From Candidatus Cottocaccamicrobium excrementipullorum (GTDB taxonomy: Bacteria; Bacillota; Clostridia; Lachnospirales; Lachnospiraceae), in assembly GCA_018713255.1 (NCBI GenBank), contig DVFL01000034.1:1-35986 (forward strand): a stretch of 35,986 nt of DNA, given 5' to 3'. Positions 25,295 to 33,940 of the stretch are shown one piece after another (positions within the stretch are counted from its first letter, which is position 1; every line of letters begins with the position of its first letter). A model generated the notes under the pieces. That model ran no database searches. It was not told the origin of the DNA and was given only the letters and a program-made list of their open reading frames with translations. The translations under genes were made by a program, and so were the position numbers.

Positions 25295-26252
25295 ACGTTT
25301 CTCTCACCCTTTCCCGGATCCACTGCTCCGGAAGATGATTTCTCTTGCCGGAAAGCACAATCCGAACTGATTTAATCTCGTTTTCCCTTGCCAAAATATA
25401 CGCAGCCAGGGGCCCCAGCCCAAAGGCATTGTAAAGCTGAGGACGAATCCGCCTCATCAGCAGGTTATCACACCAGCGCTCAAAGGCGGAAAGAGACTGC
25501 CTGATCATTGCCGCCCCTTCATGATACTCCGTGCCATCCAGATACCTGATCATCTCCTCTTGCCCTTCCGCAGCCGCCTGAGAAAGCCGTTCAAGATCAA
25601 GGGAGGCACAAGGCGACAGAGCCCGGGAAAGAAAATCTCCGTCCTTTCCCGTCCTCATCGAACGGACCGCAATCTTAATATCGGCGCAAGCCACCGTAAT
25701 CTCTGCGTACAGCATCAAAAAAGGATCCTTTGACGCTTTGCCCGCCTTATAGATTGCATCCAGCGCCGCCCGGTCAATCAAGACGTCGCAAAGCTGTCCA
25801 TCCCCAGTCTGCAAAATCACCCGCTGAGCCTCCTTCGCCGGCTGCCGCATCCTTTCGGGAAGATCCTCAAATCGATTTTCCAAAAGGGCTTTCTGCATGG
25901 TTTCCGGAGGCACCGTGCCCTGCTGAAGATAAAGATTAAAAAGACCTGCAGGATGCTTGCAGCTTTTCACTGCTGCCTTTAAATTGCTGTAGTCATTTCC
26001 GTACAAAAATACATTAAACACGGAAGTATCCCCCAAAAGCTCCTTCATGAACTCCCAGGTTTTGCTCCGCTCTCTGGAAAGCATTTCTTCCCAGTCCTCC
26101 TGGCCTCCCTCCCAGCCCTTTTCTCTTAACAGCCGGATACAGCTCTCATCATCTGGAGCCGCCAGAAGCTGCTCAAAAAAATCGGCGGACAACAGAGACA
26201 ATTCTTTCGTCCGAATACGGGCGACTTGATATAAATACTGATTTTCCGCCAT
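25287..26252 (-). CDS. ntpC: V-type ATP synthase subunit C (NtpC, d/AC39-like)
   Basis: This 321-residue subunit couples the V1 shaft to the membrane ring. It is mostly helical; AVKSCKHP and the C-terminal Arg-Glu segment NEIKSVRIVLSGKRNHL are typical of the family. GGAGG 7 bases before ATG 26252 supports the start. Confidence 0.9.
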   Translation of the reverse strand: MAENQYLYQVARIRTKELSLLSADFFEQLLAAPDDESCIRLLREKGWEGGQEDWEEMLSRERSKTWEFMKELLGDTSVFNVFLYGNDYSNLKAAVKSCKHPAGLFNLYLQQGTVPPETMQKALLENRFEDLPERMRQPAKEAQRVILQTGDGQLCDVLIDRAALDAIYKAGKASKDPFLMLYAEITVACADIKIAVRSMRTGKDGDFLSRALSPCASLDLERLSQAAAEGQEEMIRYLDGTEYHEGAAMIRQSLSAFERWCDNLLMRRIRPQLYNAFGLGPLAAYILARENEIKSVRIVLSGKRNHLPEQWIRERVRETYV

Positions 26253-26287
26253 CCCATTTCCTCCTTCATCCTTTAAGTCTCTGCTGT

Positions 26288-26881
26288 TTACGGAAACAGA
26301 ATCTTCCTGACCACATCCTGAAGATGCTCCCGGGAAGAATCAAACATGGCGTCAAAGGAGCAGTTTTCCTCAATTCCCCCATAGCTTAAGACAAATCCTC
26401 CCTGGATTTCTCTTGGCTGAGAAGAAATGCGCAGCACTGCCTTTTTATCCTTTACCGCCTGGTTCATCCGCTCCTCCAGATCTTCAGGCAGCCGCCGCAA
26501 ATCTTTTTCCGAAAAATAAACCGTTCCGCAGCCCTCCATGGCCCAGTCCGCCGCAAGTTTTACCACTACATCAAAATACCGGTCCGGCTCCAGATTTTTG
26601 GCCTTTTCCAAAGCCTGGGAAAGCACCTCTCCAATCAACTCCTGCTTTTTCGCCAGAAGCCCCTGGCGGACCTTCAGCCCGGCGGCTGAACGGCCTCGGT
26701 TAAGAATCTCTTCCTTCCGTTTTCTTCCCTCTTCCTCAATCCTGTCACATTCCTGCTTTGCCTCCGCCCTGGCCCTTTCCAGCAGCTGCTCTCTGGTTTC
26801 TTTGGCAGCGGCAATGACTTTCCCGGCAGCTTCATCCGATTCTTCCTGAATCTGACGGATAATCTTTTCCAATCCAGCCAT
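26288..26881 (-). CDS. ntpE: V-type ATP synthase subunit E
   Basis: This 197-residue peripheral-stalk subunit has an N-terminal long coiled coil (MAGLEKIIRQIQEES onward, rich in Glu/Arg/Ala) and a C-terminal mixed domain ending in REHLQDVVRKILFP. The start is MAGLEK at 26881, with GGGAG 8 bases upstream; the frame is open 18 codons further but without a ribosome binding site, and that extension would overlap ntpK. It pairs with the NtpF protein in the stalk. Confidence 0.92.
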   Translation of the reverse strand: MAGLEKIIRQIQEESDEAAGKVIAAAKETREQLLERARAEAKQECDRIEEEGRKRKEEILNRGRSAAGLKVRQGLLAKKQELIGEVLSQALEKAKNLEPDRYFDVVVKLAADWAMEGCGTVYFSEKDLRRLPEDLEERMNQAVKDKKAVLRISSQPREIQGGFVLSYGGIEENCSFDAMFDSSREHLQDVVRKILFP

Positions 26882-26909
26882 ATCTCGCTCTCCCTTCCTT
26901 CCGGCCTGG

Positions 26910-27404
<495 letters not shown>

Positions 27405-29414
27405 TTATATATCCTCCTCGACCTTATAATATTTTGTGTGTTCTCCAAAAGGAGAGAATTTCCTTCCTCCGCCTTCATAAAACTTTCCAAAAAATTCCAC
27501 AAACTGAAGGCGGTTGGTATGAACATAAGCCCCCATGGCGTTAATTGCCAGATTCAGGGCATGACCAATGACAAACACCAGAATAAATAAAACCGCTCCT
27601 GGAACAGAATTTCCCAGCATACTCCCCATCTTATTAAAAACAGTGGAAATTACACTGGTCGCCAGCCCCAGAGCCAAAAGCCTGGAATAAGATAAAATAT
27701 CGCTGAGATAGGAGGTAATGCCATAGGCCCCGTAAAGTCCTTTTAGCAGCCTCTTTCCCCAGTTTTTTGACTCTCTTCCGCTGGTTAAAACAATTCCCAC
27801 GAATCCAATGGCGGCCACTGCTCCTGCCGCTGTACCCACAGCAGGAGAAAGAGTAAATCCAAGCCCAAGCATCTCCGTAAACATAGACATGGTAAGCATG
27901 TAAACCACAGCGCCGCCTACCAGCATATACCAGAACACCACATCGTAAATTCCATCCGCCAAATGTCCGCTTTTTACGGAACAATAAAGCTTTACGCCCA
28001 ATCCGGTAAACAAATGGACAATTCCAAAGCAGAAAGAAAATACCAGCATCTTCATGGGCAGCGCCACCGGCTCAAACCATAACGGAGCCAGCCGGATATC
28101 TGGCCGGTTAAAGAAGGTGGAGGCAATCACATTCACCGCATCTCCAAAAAAGCTTCCAAACATAATTCCCCAAAAAGTGGTGGAAATACCACTGTACAGA
28201 AACATCTTCAAGGTTTTCTTAAGCCCAGATTCCATATTGGGAAACTTTTTCATGCAGTACAGACAGCCAAACACCATAATTAACCCATAGGCTGCATCAG
28301 AAAGCATCAGCCCAAACAGCAGATAATAAAATCCCGCCATTACCGCCGAGGGATCGATTTCTCCCGGTCCCGGAAGGCTGTAGCTCTCCACAATCCCTTC
28401 CACCGGCTGGGCGAACCAGTTGTTTTTCAGAACAACGGGAACATCCTCTGTCTCCTGCGGATCAGAGAACTGAACAAAAGCGTCATACCGCTGCGTCAGG
28501 TCTTGTTCCAGTTTTTCTGTCTGGTTCTCCGGCACATATCCTGTGATGAAAAATACGTTCTGAGACTGGATCAAATCATTAAGAACTCCATACTTTTCCG
28601 CCCGCATCACATAATAATCTGCCACAAACTTCAGCTCATCCCGGCTGGAAGCAAAAGACCGAATCTCTTCTTCATAAGACTGAATTTCATCTTTTATTCC
28701 CTGGAGTTCACCTTTCAGCTGACGCAAACGATCCGCAGGCACTTCTCTGGATTGAGGCGCTTTCACAAATCCAAGGCTTCTCAGCCCCTTATCCATCTGC
28801 TCCCCGTCCTCCCTGCGGCACAGAGCAAAGAAACAGGTCTGCTCCTTGGAAGAACTCACCAACGACAGTTCCACCGGTCCCTGGCAGCATCCAGACAGCT
28901 GACCAGCCAGCTCTTCCAGAGAAACCGGACGAGGCAGCGAACCGATAAAGGCCTGTGTTGTTTTCGTTCCCCGAAAATTCAGAGGAAGATCAAAGGAGCT
29001 CCAAGGCTCCAATTCCTGAAGCTGCTGTTCCAATCTTGGAACGGCGCTTTTTCTCTCTCCAACAGTCTTCGCCAGCCATAGCACCCGGCCGGCCTTTTTC
29101 ATGATCTCATCATGGCGGCTGGCAAGCTCCTCATAGGTTTTCAACTTCAGAGGCTCTCTCCCCGCAAAAGAAGACAGGAGACCTTTTTTCTCCGGGACGT
29201 AAGACTTAAGCACCTGGAGCGCCTGCTCCGCCTCCGCCCCATTCCGCTCAAAAACCGCCTTTGAGGGGAGAACATTCATTTTGTGGAAGATCTGATCCTC
29301 TTCCACCTCTGTGCTGACTTCCAGCACGCCCTGGCGCTGAAGATATTCCAGCGTTCTCTTCCGGTTTTTCTTCAGCCCGCAGATTAACGCCTTCTTCATG
29401 GGCAATACTGCCAT
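27405..29414 (-). CDS. ntpI: V-type ATP synthase subunit I (stator, a-subunit-like)
   Basis: The 669-residue protein has a long soluble N-terminal half with coiled coils and a membrane half with about seven to eight helices (from residue 360). The essential stator Arg is probably in SYSRLLALGLATSV. It supplies the ion half-channels that face the K ring. The start is ATG 29414 (MAVLPMKK) with GGGGAGG 8 bases upstream; a GTG three codons earlier overlaps that site. It ends directly against ntpK. Confidence 0.93.
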   Translation of the reverse strand: MAVLPMKKALICGLKKNRKRTLEYLQRQGVLEVSTEVEEDQIFHKMNVLPSKAVFERNGAEAEQALQVLKSYVPEKKGLLSSFAGREPLKLKTYEELASRHDEIMKKAGRVLWLAKTVGERKSAVPRLEQQLQELEPWSSFDLPLNFRGTKTTQAFIGSLPRPVSLEELAGQLSGCCQGPVELSLVSSSKEQTCFFALCRREDGEQMDKGLRSLGFVKAPQSREVPADRLRQLKGELQGIKDEIQSYEEEIRSFASSRDELKFVADYYVMRAEKYGVLNDLIQSQNVFFITGYVPENQTEKLEQDLTQRYDAFVQFSDPQETEDVPVVLKNNWFAQPVEGIVESYSLPGPGEIDPSAVMAGFYYLLFGLMLSDAAYGLIMVFGCLYCMKKFPNMESGLKKTLKMFLYSGISTTFWGIMFGSFFGDAVNVIASTFFNRPDIRLAPLWFEPVALPMKMLVFSFCFGIVHLFTGLGVKLYCSVKSGHLADGIYDVVFWYMLVGGAVVYMLTMSMFTEMLGLGFTLSPAVGTAAGAVAAIGFVGIVLTSGRESKNWGKRLLKGLYGAYGITSYLSDILSYSRLLALGLATSVISTVFNKMGSMLGNSVPGAVLFILVFVIGHALNLAINAMGAYVHTNRLQFVEFFGKFYEGGGRKFSPFGEHTKYYKVEEDI

Positions 29415-29429
29415 TGCTCCCACCTCCCC

Positions 29430-29738
29430 TTACATCAGCTCCTTAAGGACAGCCTCCACCGCCTGGGGACCTTTCTCCTCCAGGACGGATTCCAGGCGAA
29501 GGCTCTCTTCTTTTTCCTGACGGCTGGCTTCTTCCATCATCCTGCCGCACTCCTCCCGGGCCTCTTTTTCCTCTTTCTGCGCCTGGCTGACGGCCTTTTC
29601 TGTCATCTCTTTTTTGATGGCTTCCGCCTCTTCATGAGCTTTCTGAAGAATCGCTTCTGCCTCATTCTCTGCAGAAGCAGTCTTCCTTGCCCCTTCCAGC
29701 TCCGCCTGGCGGATGGCATCAATGATCTCCCTGGCCAA
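29430..29738 (-). CDS. ntpF: V-type ATP synthase stalk subunit NtpF (G/H-like)
   Basis: This 102-residue, almost entirely helical, Glu/Lys/Ala-rich protein is the first gene of the operon, where E. hirae has ntpF, the coiled-coil partner of NtpE. The likely start is a TTG at 29738 (read M-AREIIDAIRQAE), since AAGGAGGG lies 7 bases upstream. The longer frame to 29762 also begins with TTG and would have the ribosome site inside the gene. Confidence 0.85.
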   Translation of the reverse strand: MAREIIDAIRQAELEGARKTASAENEAEAILQKAHEEAEAIKKEMTEKAVSQAQKEEKEAREECGRMMEEASRQEKEESLRLESVLEEKGPQAVEAVLKELM

Positions 29739-29812
29739 CCCGTTCCCTCCTTTCTTCCGCAACCATCAAATCAACCAATCAATTCCTCTGCAATCTTATG
29801 TGCATGTTTCAA

Positions 29813-29841
29813 ATTATATATTATTTTTTTAATTAATGCAA
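29813..29841 (-). promoter_or_regulatory. promoter of the V-ATPase operon
   Basis: On the minus strand, TTGCAT (29841-29836), a 17-base spacer and TATAAT (29818-29813). The expected start lies about 65 bases before the ntpF start codon. Confidence 0.7.
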
Positions 29842-29846
29842 TCAAT

Positions 29847-29863
29847 TTGTGAAAATTTCACAA
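29847..29863. promoter_or_regulatory. 17-bp palindrome upstream of the V-ATPase promoter
   Basis: TTGTGAAAATTTCACAA is a perfect inverted repeat around one central base. It ends 5 bases upstream of the -35 box, so its centre lies near -49. The half-site TGTGA recalls Crp/Fnr-family sites, but the spacing is 5, not the usual 6. Confidence 0.55.
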
Positions 29864-29944
29864 TTTATTTTTATTTTATCACAAATATTTTATCATCTAT
29901 CATTATTCCAGAACTTTCTGATTTTTTCTCCCCCATCAAACAAT

Positions 29945-30001
29945 AAACAAAAAAAGAAGGCATATTTTCTCCATACATTACGGTGAATACGCCTTCTTTT
30001 T
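29945..30001 (-). terminator. intrinsic terminator after the lipoprotein gene
   Basis: Arms at 30001-29991 and 29961-29951 (AAAAAGAAGGC with GCCTTCTTTTT) are extended by partly paired inner bases. On the minus strand the 3' arm runs into TTTTTTTG. Confidence 0.85.
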
Positions 30002-30007
30002 ATCCTT

Positions 30008-30574
30008 TTATTCATTAATGCCGGACACCGCCAGTTTTCCTTCTCTCACCGAAAAGATAATATTGGCTTTGGACCCATCAGACAAAACAAATCCCGCCAT
30101 GCTAGGAGAAAGGGAATTCTCATCAGCCGCAGCAACGGAAGCTAAGAGCTCTGGAGTAAAAATCCGATCCGCTCCAAGGGCAATCAATTCCTCTCGGCTG
30201 TCCACAGACTGGCCGCCATCCAATCCCACATAGACAGGAAAAGCCGTCAAGTCCGCCAGCTTCTCCAGATCCTTTTCCTCAACCGCCGCCTTAATTTCTC
30301 TGGCAAAAGCAGCAGAAGCAACACTGTCCACTGCAAAATTATCCTCGTAAGTTTCACCAGCTGCCGCCTGATTTTCCTCCGGTTCCATCGCTTCTGTCTT
30401 TAAAGTTTCCGTTTCCCTTTCTGCTGCTTCCGTTTCCCTTTCCGAAGCATCTGTACTCACATCCGTGGTTTCCTGAACAGAAGGGGCCGCCGTTTCCTTG
30501 ATCTGGCTTTGTCCGCATCCTGTTATCATCATTCCTGCCGCCATGGCAGCCATCCATACCTTTATTCCCTTCAT
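30008..30574 (-). CDS. lipoprotein of unknown function
   Basis: This 188-residue protein has a lipoprotein signal peptide: a hydrophobic stretch after MKGIKVWM and the lipobox MITGC, giving a mature N-terminal Cys near residue 20. A low-complexity Thr/Glu-rich linker follows (repeats of ERETE), then a small globular domain of about 100 residues (AREIKAAVEEKDLEKLADL, PVYVGLDGG). The start is ATG 30574, with AAGGAG 9 bases upstream. It follows the sigma/anti-sigma pair after about 40 bases and probably belongs to the same regulon. The family is not identified. Confidence 0.8.
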   Translation of the reverse strand: MKGIKVWMAAMAAGMMITGCGQSQIKETAAPSVQETTDVSTDASERETEAAERETETLKTEAMEPEENQAAAGETYEDNFAVDSVASAAFAREIKAAVEEKDLEKLADLTAFPVYVGLDGGQSVDSREELIALGADRIFTPELLASVAAADENSLSPSMAGFVLSDGSKANIIFSVREGKLAVSGINE

Positions 30575-30616
30575 TATTCTTTCTCCTTTCTTCACTCAAT
30601 GCTGATCTTCGCCGGA

Positions 30617-31471
30617 TTAACTCTTAATTTCAAACTCCTGCGTTCCTTCACTTCCCGGCGCAATTTCATAAGCTGCAAAAACAATCACCGGGTTCCCCTC
30701 TTCATTCAGATAAAATGGAATATCCTGGGGAATTCCTTCAAAATCATCAAAAAATACTGCTCCATTCTGTTTCCGCTCCTCCATCTGCCTGCGGATTTCT
30801 GCATTCACCTTATCCTGATATCCTTCTCCCAGAATATCCTTCAGGGTTACCAGTTTTCCATCCTTCAAATCAAAATTATAATATCTGGTCTCATTATAGG
30901 CGCTGGTCCAGTTTTCACTTCCCATCACCACCAGGGAGAGATAATCCTCCGTCTGCGACTTCACCTCATACCAGACCTTGATCTCAATCTGATGGGCCTC
31001 CCACTCTTCCTGGGTGCCTCCCGTGTCCAGAAAGGCCTGCCGATATTCCTCTGCCCTGGCCTGAGCCTCTGCTGCATACTGTTCACACAGCTGGTAAATC
31101 TCCTCATTCACCGACTGCTCCAGACCTGCAAACTCCTGGGAAATCATTTCAATACTGGGAATTTCCACGGATATTTTTAAATCATCTGTTTCCGTCTCAT
31201 ATGCCCGGAAGGTAAGGACCCTGGCCACAGCGCCGATCACCGGAAGCTGTCCTGCACTTTCCGCAAAGGCTGTGCTGGTATTTAACGCCGTGGTAAATAA
31301 TACTGCCCCGGCGGCAGCGGCAGCCATTCCTCCCCGCAGTCCCCGATTCCACAGCCGGACTCTCCGCCGTTTGCCTTCTGCCCGCCTAATCTCCACCTGA
31401 ATCCGCTCTGCCAGCTCCTGAGGAATTTCCGTTTCCTCATACCTCTTTTTTGCTTCCTCCATTGGATTCAT
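30617..31471 (-). CDS. RsiV-like anti-sigma factor (DUF3298-type)
   Basis: The 284-residue protein has a cytoplasmic N-terminus (1-45), one membrane segment (GGMAAAAAGAVLFTTALN, about 47-64) and an extracytoplasmic domain typical of DUF4163/DUF3298 proteins such as B. subtilis RsiV. The membrane segment ends in STAFAES, which looks like a signal-peptidase site. RsiV is cut there once lysozyme binds, releasing SigV. The start overlaps the sigma gene stop by 4 bases (ATGA). The partner pair is probably an envelope-stress, possibly lysozyme, sensor; this is inferred from family and context. Confidence 0.82.
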   Translation of the reverse strand: MNPMEEAKKRYEETEIPQELAERIQVEIRRAEGKRRRVRLWNRGLRGGMAAAAAGAVLFTTALNTSTAFAESAGQLPVIGAVARVLTFRAYETETDDLKISVEIPSIEMISQEFAGLEQSVNEEIYQLCEQYAAEAQARAEEYRQAFLDTGGTQEEWEAHQIEIKVWYEVKSQTEDYLSLVVMGSENWTSAYNETRYYNFDLKDGKLVTLKDILGEGYQDKVNAEIRRQMEERKQNGAVFFDDFEGIPQDIPFYLNEEGNPVIVFAAYEIAPGSEGTQEFEIKS

Positions 31472-31956
31472 TCTCCCACCTCCTGAATGTTAACCTTCAG
31501 CTGCTTAAGTCCACGGTAAAGCTTCGCCTTCACCGTATTTAAGTTCATCTCCATAATCTGAGCAATTTCCTTTAAGGGCAGCTCTTCAAAATACCGCAGC
31601 TTAATAATCGTCTGAGTCTCTCCATCCAACCGGCTGATCTCATCATAAAGATCATCCTGCATCTCGAATCCCTTTTCCTCATAGGAACCTTCTTCCTGCT
31701 CCTGGCCAGTGAGAGAAAAACGGTTTCTCGCTTTCATCAGCTGCAGACTCTCATTTACCAGGATTCGATAAAACCAGGTCCGCACCGCCTCCTTGTTCCG
31801 AATTCTCCCATAATGCTCCAAAGCTTTGCACACTGCGCTCTGTACCACATCCAAGGCATCCTCCCGGTCCCGGACGTAGCTGTAGGCCAGCCGGTAAAAC
31901 GTATTTTGATTTTCCACAATGTATCCTACAATGTGATCATACAGATCCTGCTTCAT
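31468..31956 (-). CDS. ECF sigma factor (SigV-like)
   Basis: The 162-residue extracytoplasmic-function sigma factor has sigma-2 at about residues 12-80 (YRLAYSYVRDREDALDVVQ, then TWFYRILVN) and sigma-4 at about 105-155 (QTIIKLRYFEELPLKEIAQ, NTVKAKLYRGLKQLK). Sigma-1.1 and sigma-3 are absent. AGAGG precedes ATG 31956. It is coupled to the anti-sigma gene and preceded by a candidate ECF-type promoter, suggesting autoregulation. Confidence 0.92.
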   Translation of the reverse strand: MKQDLYDHIVGYIVENQNTFYRLAYSYVRDREDALDVVQSAVCKALEHYGRIRNKEAVRTWFYRILVNESLQLMKARNRFSLTGQEQEEGSYEEKGFEMQDDLYDEISRLDGETQTIIKLRYFEELPLKEIAQIMEMNLNTVKAKLYRGLKQLKVNIQEVGE

Positions 31957-31992
31957 CTCATTTTCCTCTCAGCGCTGTTTTTCTCTTTCTAT

Positions 31993-32025
31993 CTTATAGA
32001 TTGTTTTTGCCAAAGAAAAGTTGCA
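31993..32025 (-). promoter_or_regulatory. candidate ECF-type autoregulatory promoter
   Basis: On the minus strand, TGCAAC followed by TTTT (-35-like, 32025-32016) and TCTATAAG (-10-like, 32000-31993). The AAC core of the -35 is typical for ECF promoters. The assignment is tentative. Confidence 0.4.
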
Positions 32026-32062
32026 GAAAAATTTTTCTTTCCGCCTTCATGGATCACTCACG

Positions 32063-32122
32063 GCACAAAAAAAGACGTATCTCCCCCTTAGATCAAATGA
32101 TCTTCAGGAAAGAATACGTCTT
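32063..32122 (-). terminator. intrinsic terminator after the lysO-like gene
   Basis: AAGACGTAT (32072-32080) pairs with ATACGTCTT (32114-32122); an inner GATCAAATGATC can add a small hairpin. On the minus strand the 3' arm runs into seven T residues. Confidence 0.85.
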
Positions 32123-32149
32123 AAAGGCCTGGACCATCCAGGAAACAGC

Positions 32150-33067
32150 TTAATAGCACAAAGAAATCAATACCGGCACAAAGGTGGAACAAATCATCCC
32201 GTTCAGAACAGAAAGCACCACCGTCTCCTCATCCGTATAGCGAATCATCATGGGAAGAGTAGTATCCTCACTGGTGGCTGCCGCCGGAGCAATACAAGTA
32301 TAAGAATTAAAATGACGGGAAAGATAAGGAATCATAAAGAAGGCCCCGATCTCCCGCATCAAATTGCTTAAAAAGGCAATGCTGCCCAGCCTTGTGCCCG
32401 CCAGATTTCCAATGGTCACTCCCGCCAGGCTGTACCAGCCCAGTCCGCTGCCCACCGAAACCGCCTCATGAATCGGGAATCCCATCAATACTCCGCACAG
32501 AACACTTCCTGCCAGAGATCCCACAATAATTCCCAAAGGAATCATCAAAATCTTCACATGATACTGGCGAATGCTGGCCATCACTCCCTTATGAAGCCCC
32601 ACGCTGATTCCCACAGAGAACATGAGCAAATACAAAATCCACTGAGTACGAGCAGACAAAGGACTTAACAGTCCCGCAATCACAGGAACCCCTCCACAAA
32701 GGATTCCCAAAATCAAAGCCCCTACCGCCAAAAATACCATAGGGTCGCTGCCCCCAGAGGAAGATTTGCCTCCCTGATTGGACTTTTGACCATGAATATT
32801 CTTTGACGTTCCCGACATCAACCATCTGGTTAAAAGATATACCGCTCCGATGGAAAACAAAGTAGGAATCAGGAAAAACAGGAAACTCTGCGTCCCCAAA
32901 ACAGCAAGCTCAGAGAAAAAACCTTCCCTCTGCCCCAAACTAACTCCCATCAAAAAGATCAGCAGCAGCGTACAAAAAAGCTGCAGACGTTCATTTATCC
33001 CTTTCCTGTTCTCAGGATAAAACCGCCCTGCGATGATCCCAAGAATCATTACGATAATCGTTGTCAT
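32150..33067 (-). CDS. lysO: LysO-family lysine exporter
   Basis: The 305-residue membrane protein has about eight to nine helices. Its two halves match the LysO (YbjE, DUF340) family: FLMGVSLGQREG in the first half, then LLMFSVGISVGL, SGLGWYSLAGV, REIGAFFMIP and SEDTTLPMM in the second. LysO exports lysine and toxic analogues. The start is MTTIIVMI at 33067 (AGAGG upstream); the frame is open 12 codons further. It is monocistronic, with promoter and terminator, and has no room for a lysine riboswitch in its short leader. Confidence 0.85.
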   Translation of the reverse strand: MTTIIVMILGIIAGRFYPENRKGINERLQLFCTLLLIFLMGVSLGQREGFFSELAVLGTQSFLFFLIPTLFSIGAVYLLTRWLMSGTSKNIHGQKSNQGGKSSSGGSDPMVFLAVGALILGILCGGVPVIAGLLSPLSARTQWILYLLMFSVGISVGLHKGVMASIRQYHVKILMIPLGIIVGSLAGSVLCGVLMGFPIHEAVSVGSGLGWYSLAGVTIGNLAGTRLGSIAFLSNLMREIGAFFMIPYLSRHFNSYTCIAPAAATSEDTTLPMMIRYTDEETVVLSVLNGMICSTFVPVLISLCY

Positions 33068-33098
33068 AACGCCTTCACCTCTTAACTCACGTTGGGCT

Positions 33099-33128
33099 AT
33101 CATAACATACTTTCTTGGGGCTTGTCAA
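33099..33128 (-). promoter_or_regulatory. lysO-like promoter
   Basis: On the minus strand, a perfect TTGACA (33128-33123), an 18-base spacer and TATGAT (33104-33099). Confidence 0.7.
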
Positions 33129-33172
33129 GTAAGGAAGCTTTTCCGTCCAGGGTTATGAATTTGTTCACTGCC

Positions 33173-33940
33173 CTACCTTTCCTCGCCTTCCATCATACGT
33201 CTGATGAAGCCTTCTTCCAATACATCACTGCACGTATCCGTGTGGCCATCCCCGGGAATCATGGTGAAATGATACTCATAAGGATCTCCCGGAACGGAGA
33301 GGAACGTGTCTCGAACCAATTCATTCATGTCCCGCCATGGATCATATTCGCCGCACCCATGATCTACAATCGGCTTGGGCAGATCGGTCTTCGCCAGTTC
33401 CAGGATGGAGCGGCGCACACAGTAGGGCGATTGCTTAATGTCTCCCGTGCCGAACAGTCTTTCTTTTTCCTGCATGCGATGAGAAAAATCTGCATCCGCC
33501 TTGTCGCCTGCGCCGTAGGCCCCGATGGCGCCAAAGGTTTCAGGATGATTCAGCCCGATATACAAACAGCCATAACCCCCGTTCGAGAATCCACTGATCC
33601 AGTTATCCTCACGGCGTGTGGACAGACGCGGCAGGAGGCCTCGCATAATCTGCGGAAGCTCTTTGCCGATATATTCTCCAAAACGCCCGCCCTTTGCCAT
33701 GTCTACAAAACAAGAATGGTAGGCGTGGGGCATGATCACAGCCAGATTATTGTATTTTCCGGCATGTGCTTCGATGCGCGTATTGCGCACCCAGCTGGTC
33801 TGATCTCCGCTTCCCCCATGAAGAAGCCACAATACCTTCCATGGTTCTTGGGCAGTATGGGATTGATCAGGCAGAAGGGCCCATACATCCATCCCCATCT
33901 GCAATACTTTCGATTGAATATGGAACTGCATCAGTGTCAT
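33173..33940 (-). CDS. esterase D / acetylesterase-like alpha/beta hydrolase
   Basis: The 255-residue enzyme has an alpha/beta-hydrolase fold. The oxyanion loop is LLHGGSGD (39-46), the nucleophile is Ser119 in GFSNGGYG, and the probable catalytic His is 233 in GDGHTD. It resembles tributyrin/acetylxylan-type or S-formylglutathione-hydrolase-like esterases. No signal peptide is seen, so it is cytoplasmic. The start is MTLMQFHI at 33940 (GGAGGG 9 bases upstream), overlapping the stop of the upstream paralogue by 4 bases. The frame is open 36 codons further upstream, which would run inside that paralogue. No terminator is seen after it. Confidence 0.88.
   Translation of the reverse strand: MTLMQFHIQSKVLQMGMDVWALLPDQSHTAQEPWKVLWLLHGGSGDQTSWVRNTRIEAHAGKYNNLAVIMPHAYHSCFVDMAKGGRFGEYIGKELPQIMRGLLPRLSTRREDNWISGFSNGGYGCLYIGLNHPETFGAIGAYGAGDKADADFSHRMQEKERLFGTGDIKQSPYCVRRSILELAKTDLPKPIVDHGCGEYDPWRDMNELVRDTFLSVPGDPYEYHFTMIPGDGHTDTCSDVLEEGFIRRMMEGEER

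Noticed and set aside
29847-29863. V-ATPase palindrome as a second Rex site
   Set aside because: The Rex form TTGTGAA-N4-TTCACAA needs four central bases; here only three separate the half-sites, so it was left as an unknown operator.
30509-31180. 223-codon plus-strand frame with hydrophobic stretches
   Set aside because: It is antisense to the RsiV-like and lipoprotein genes; the hydrophobicity comes from reverse-reading Glu/Lys-rich codons.
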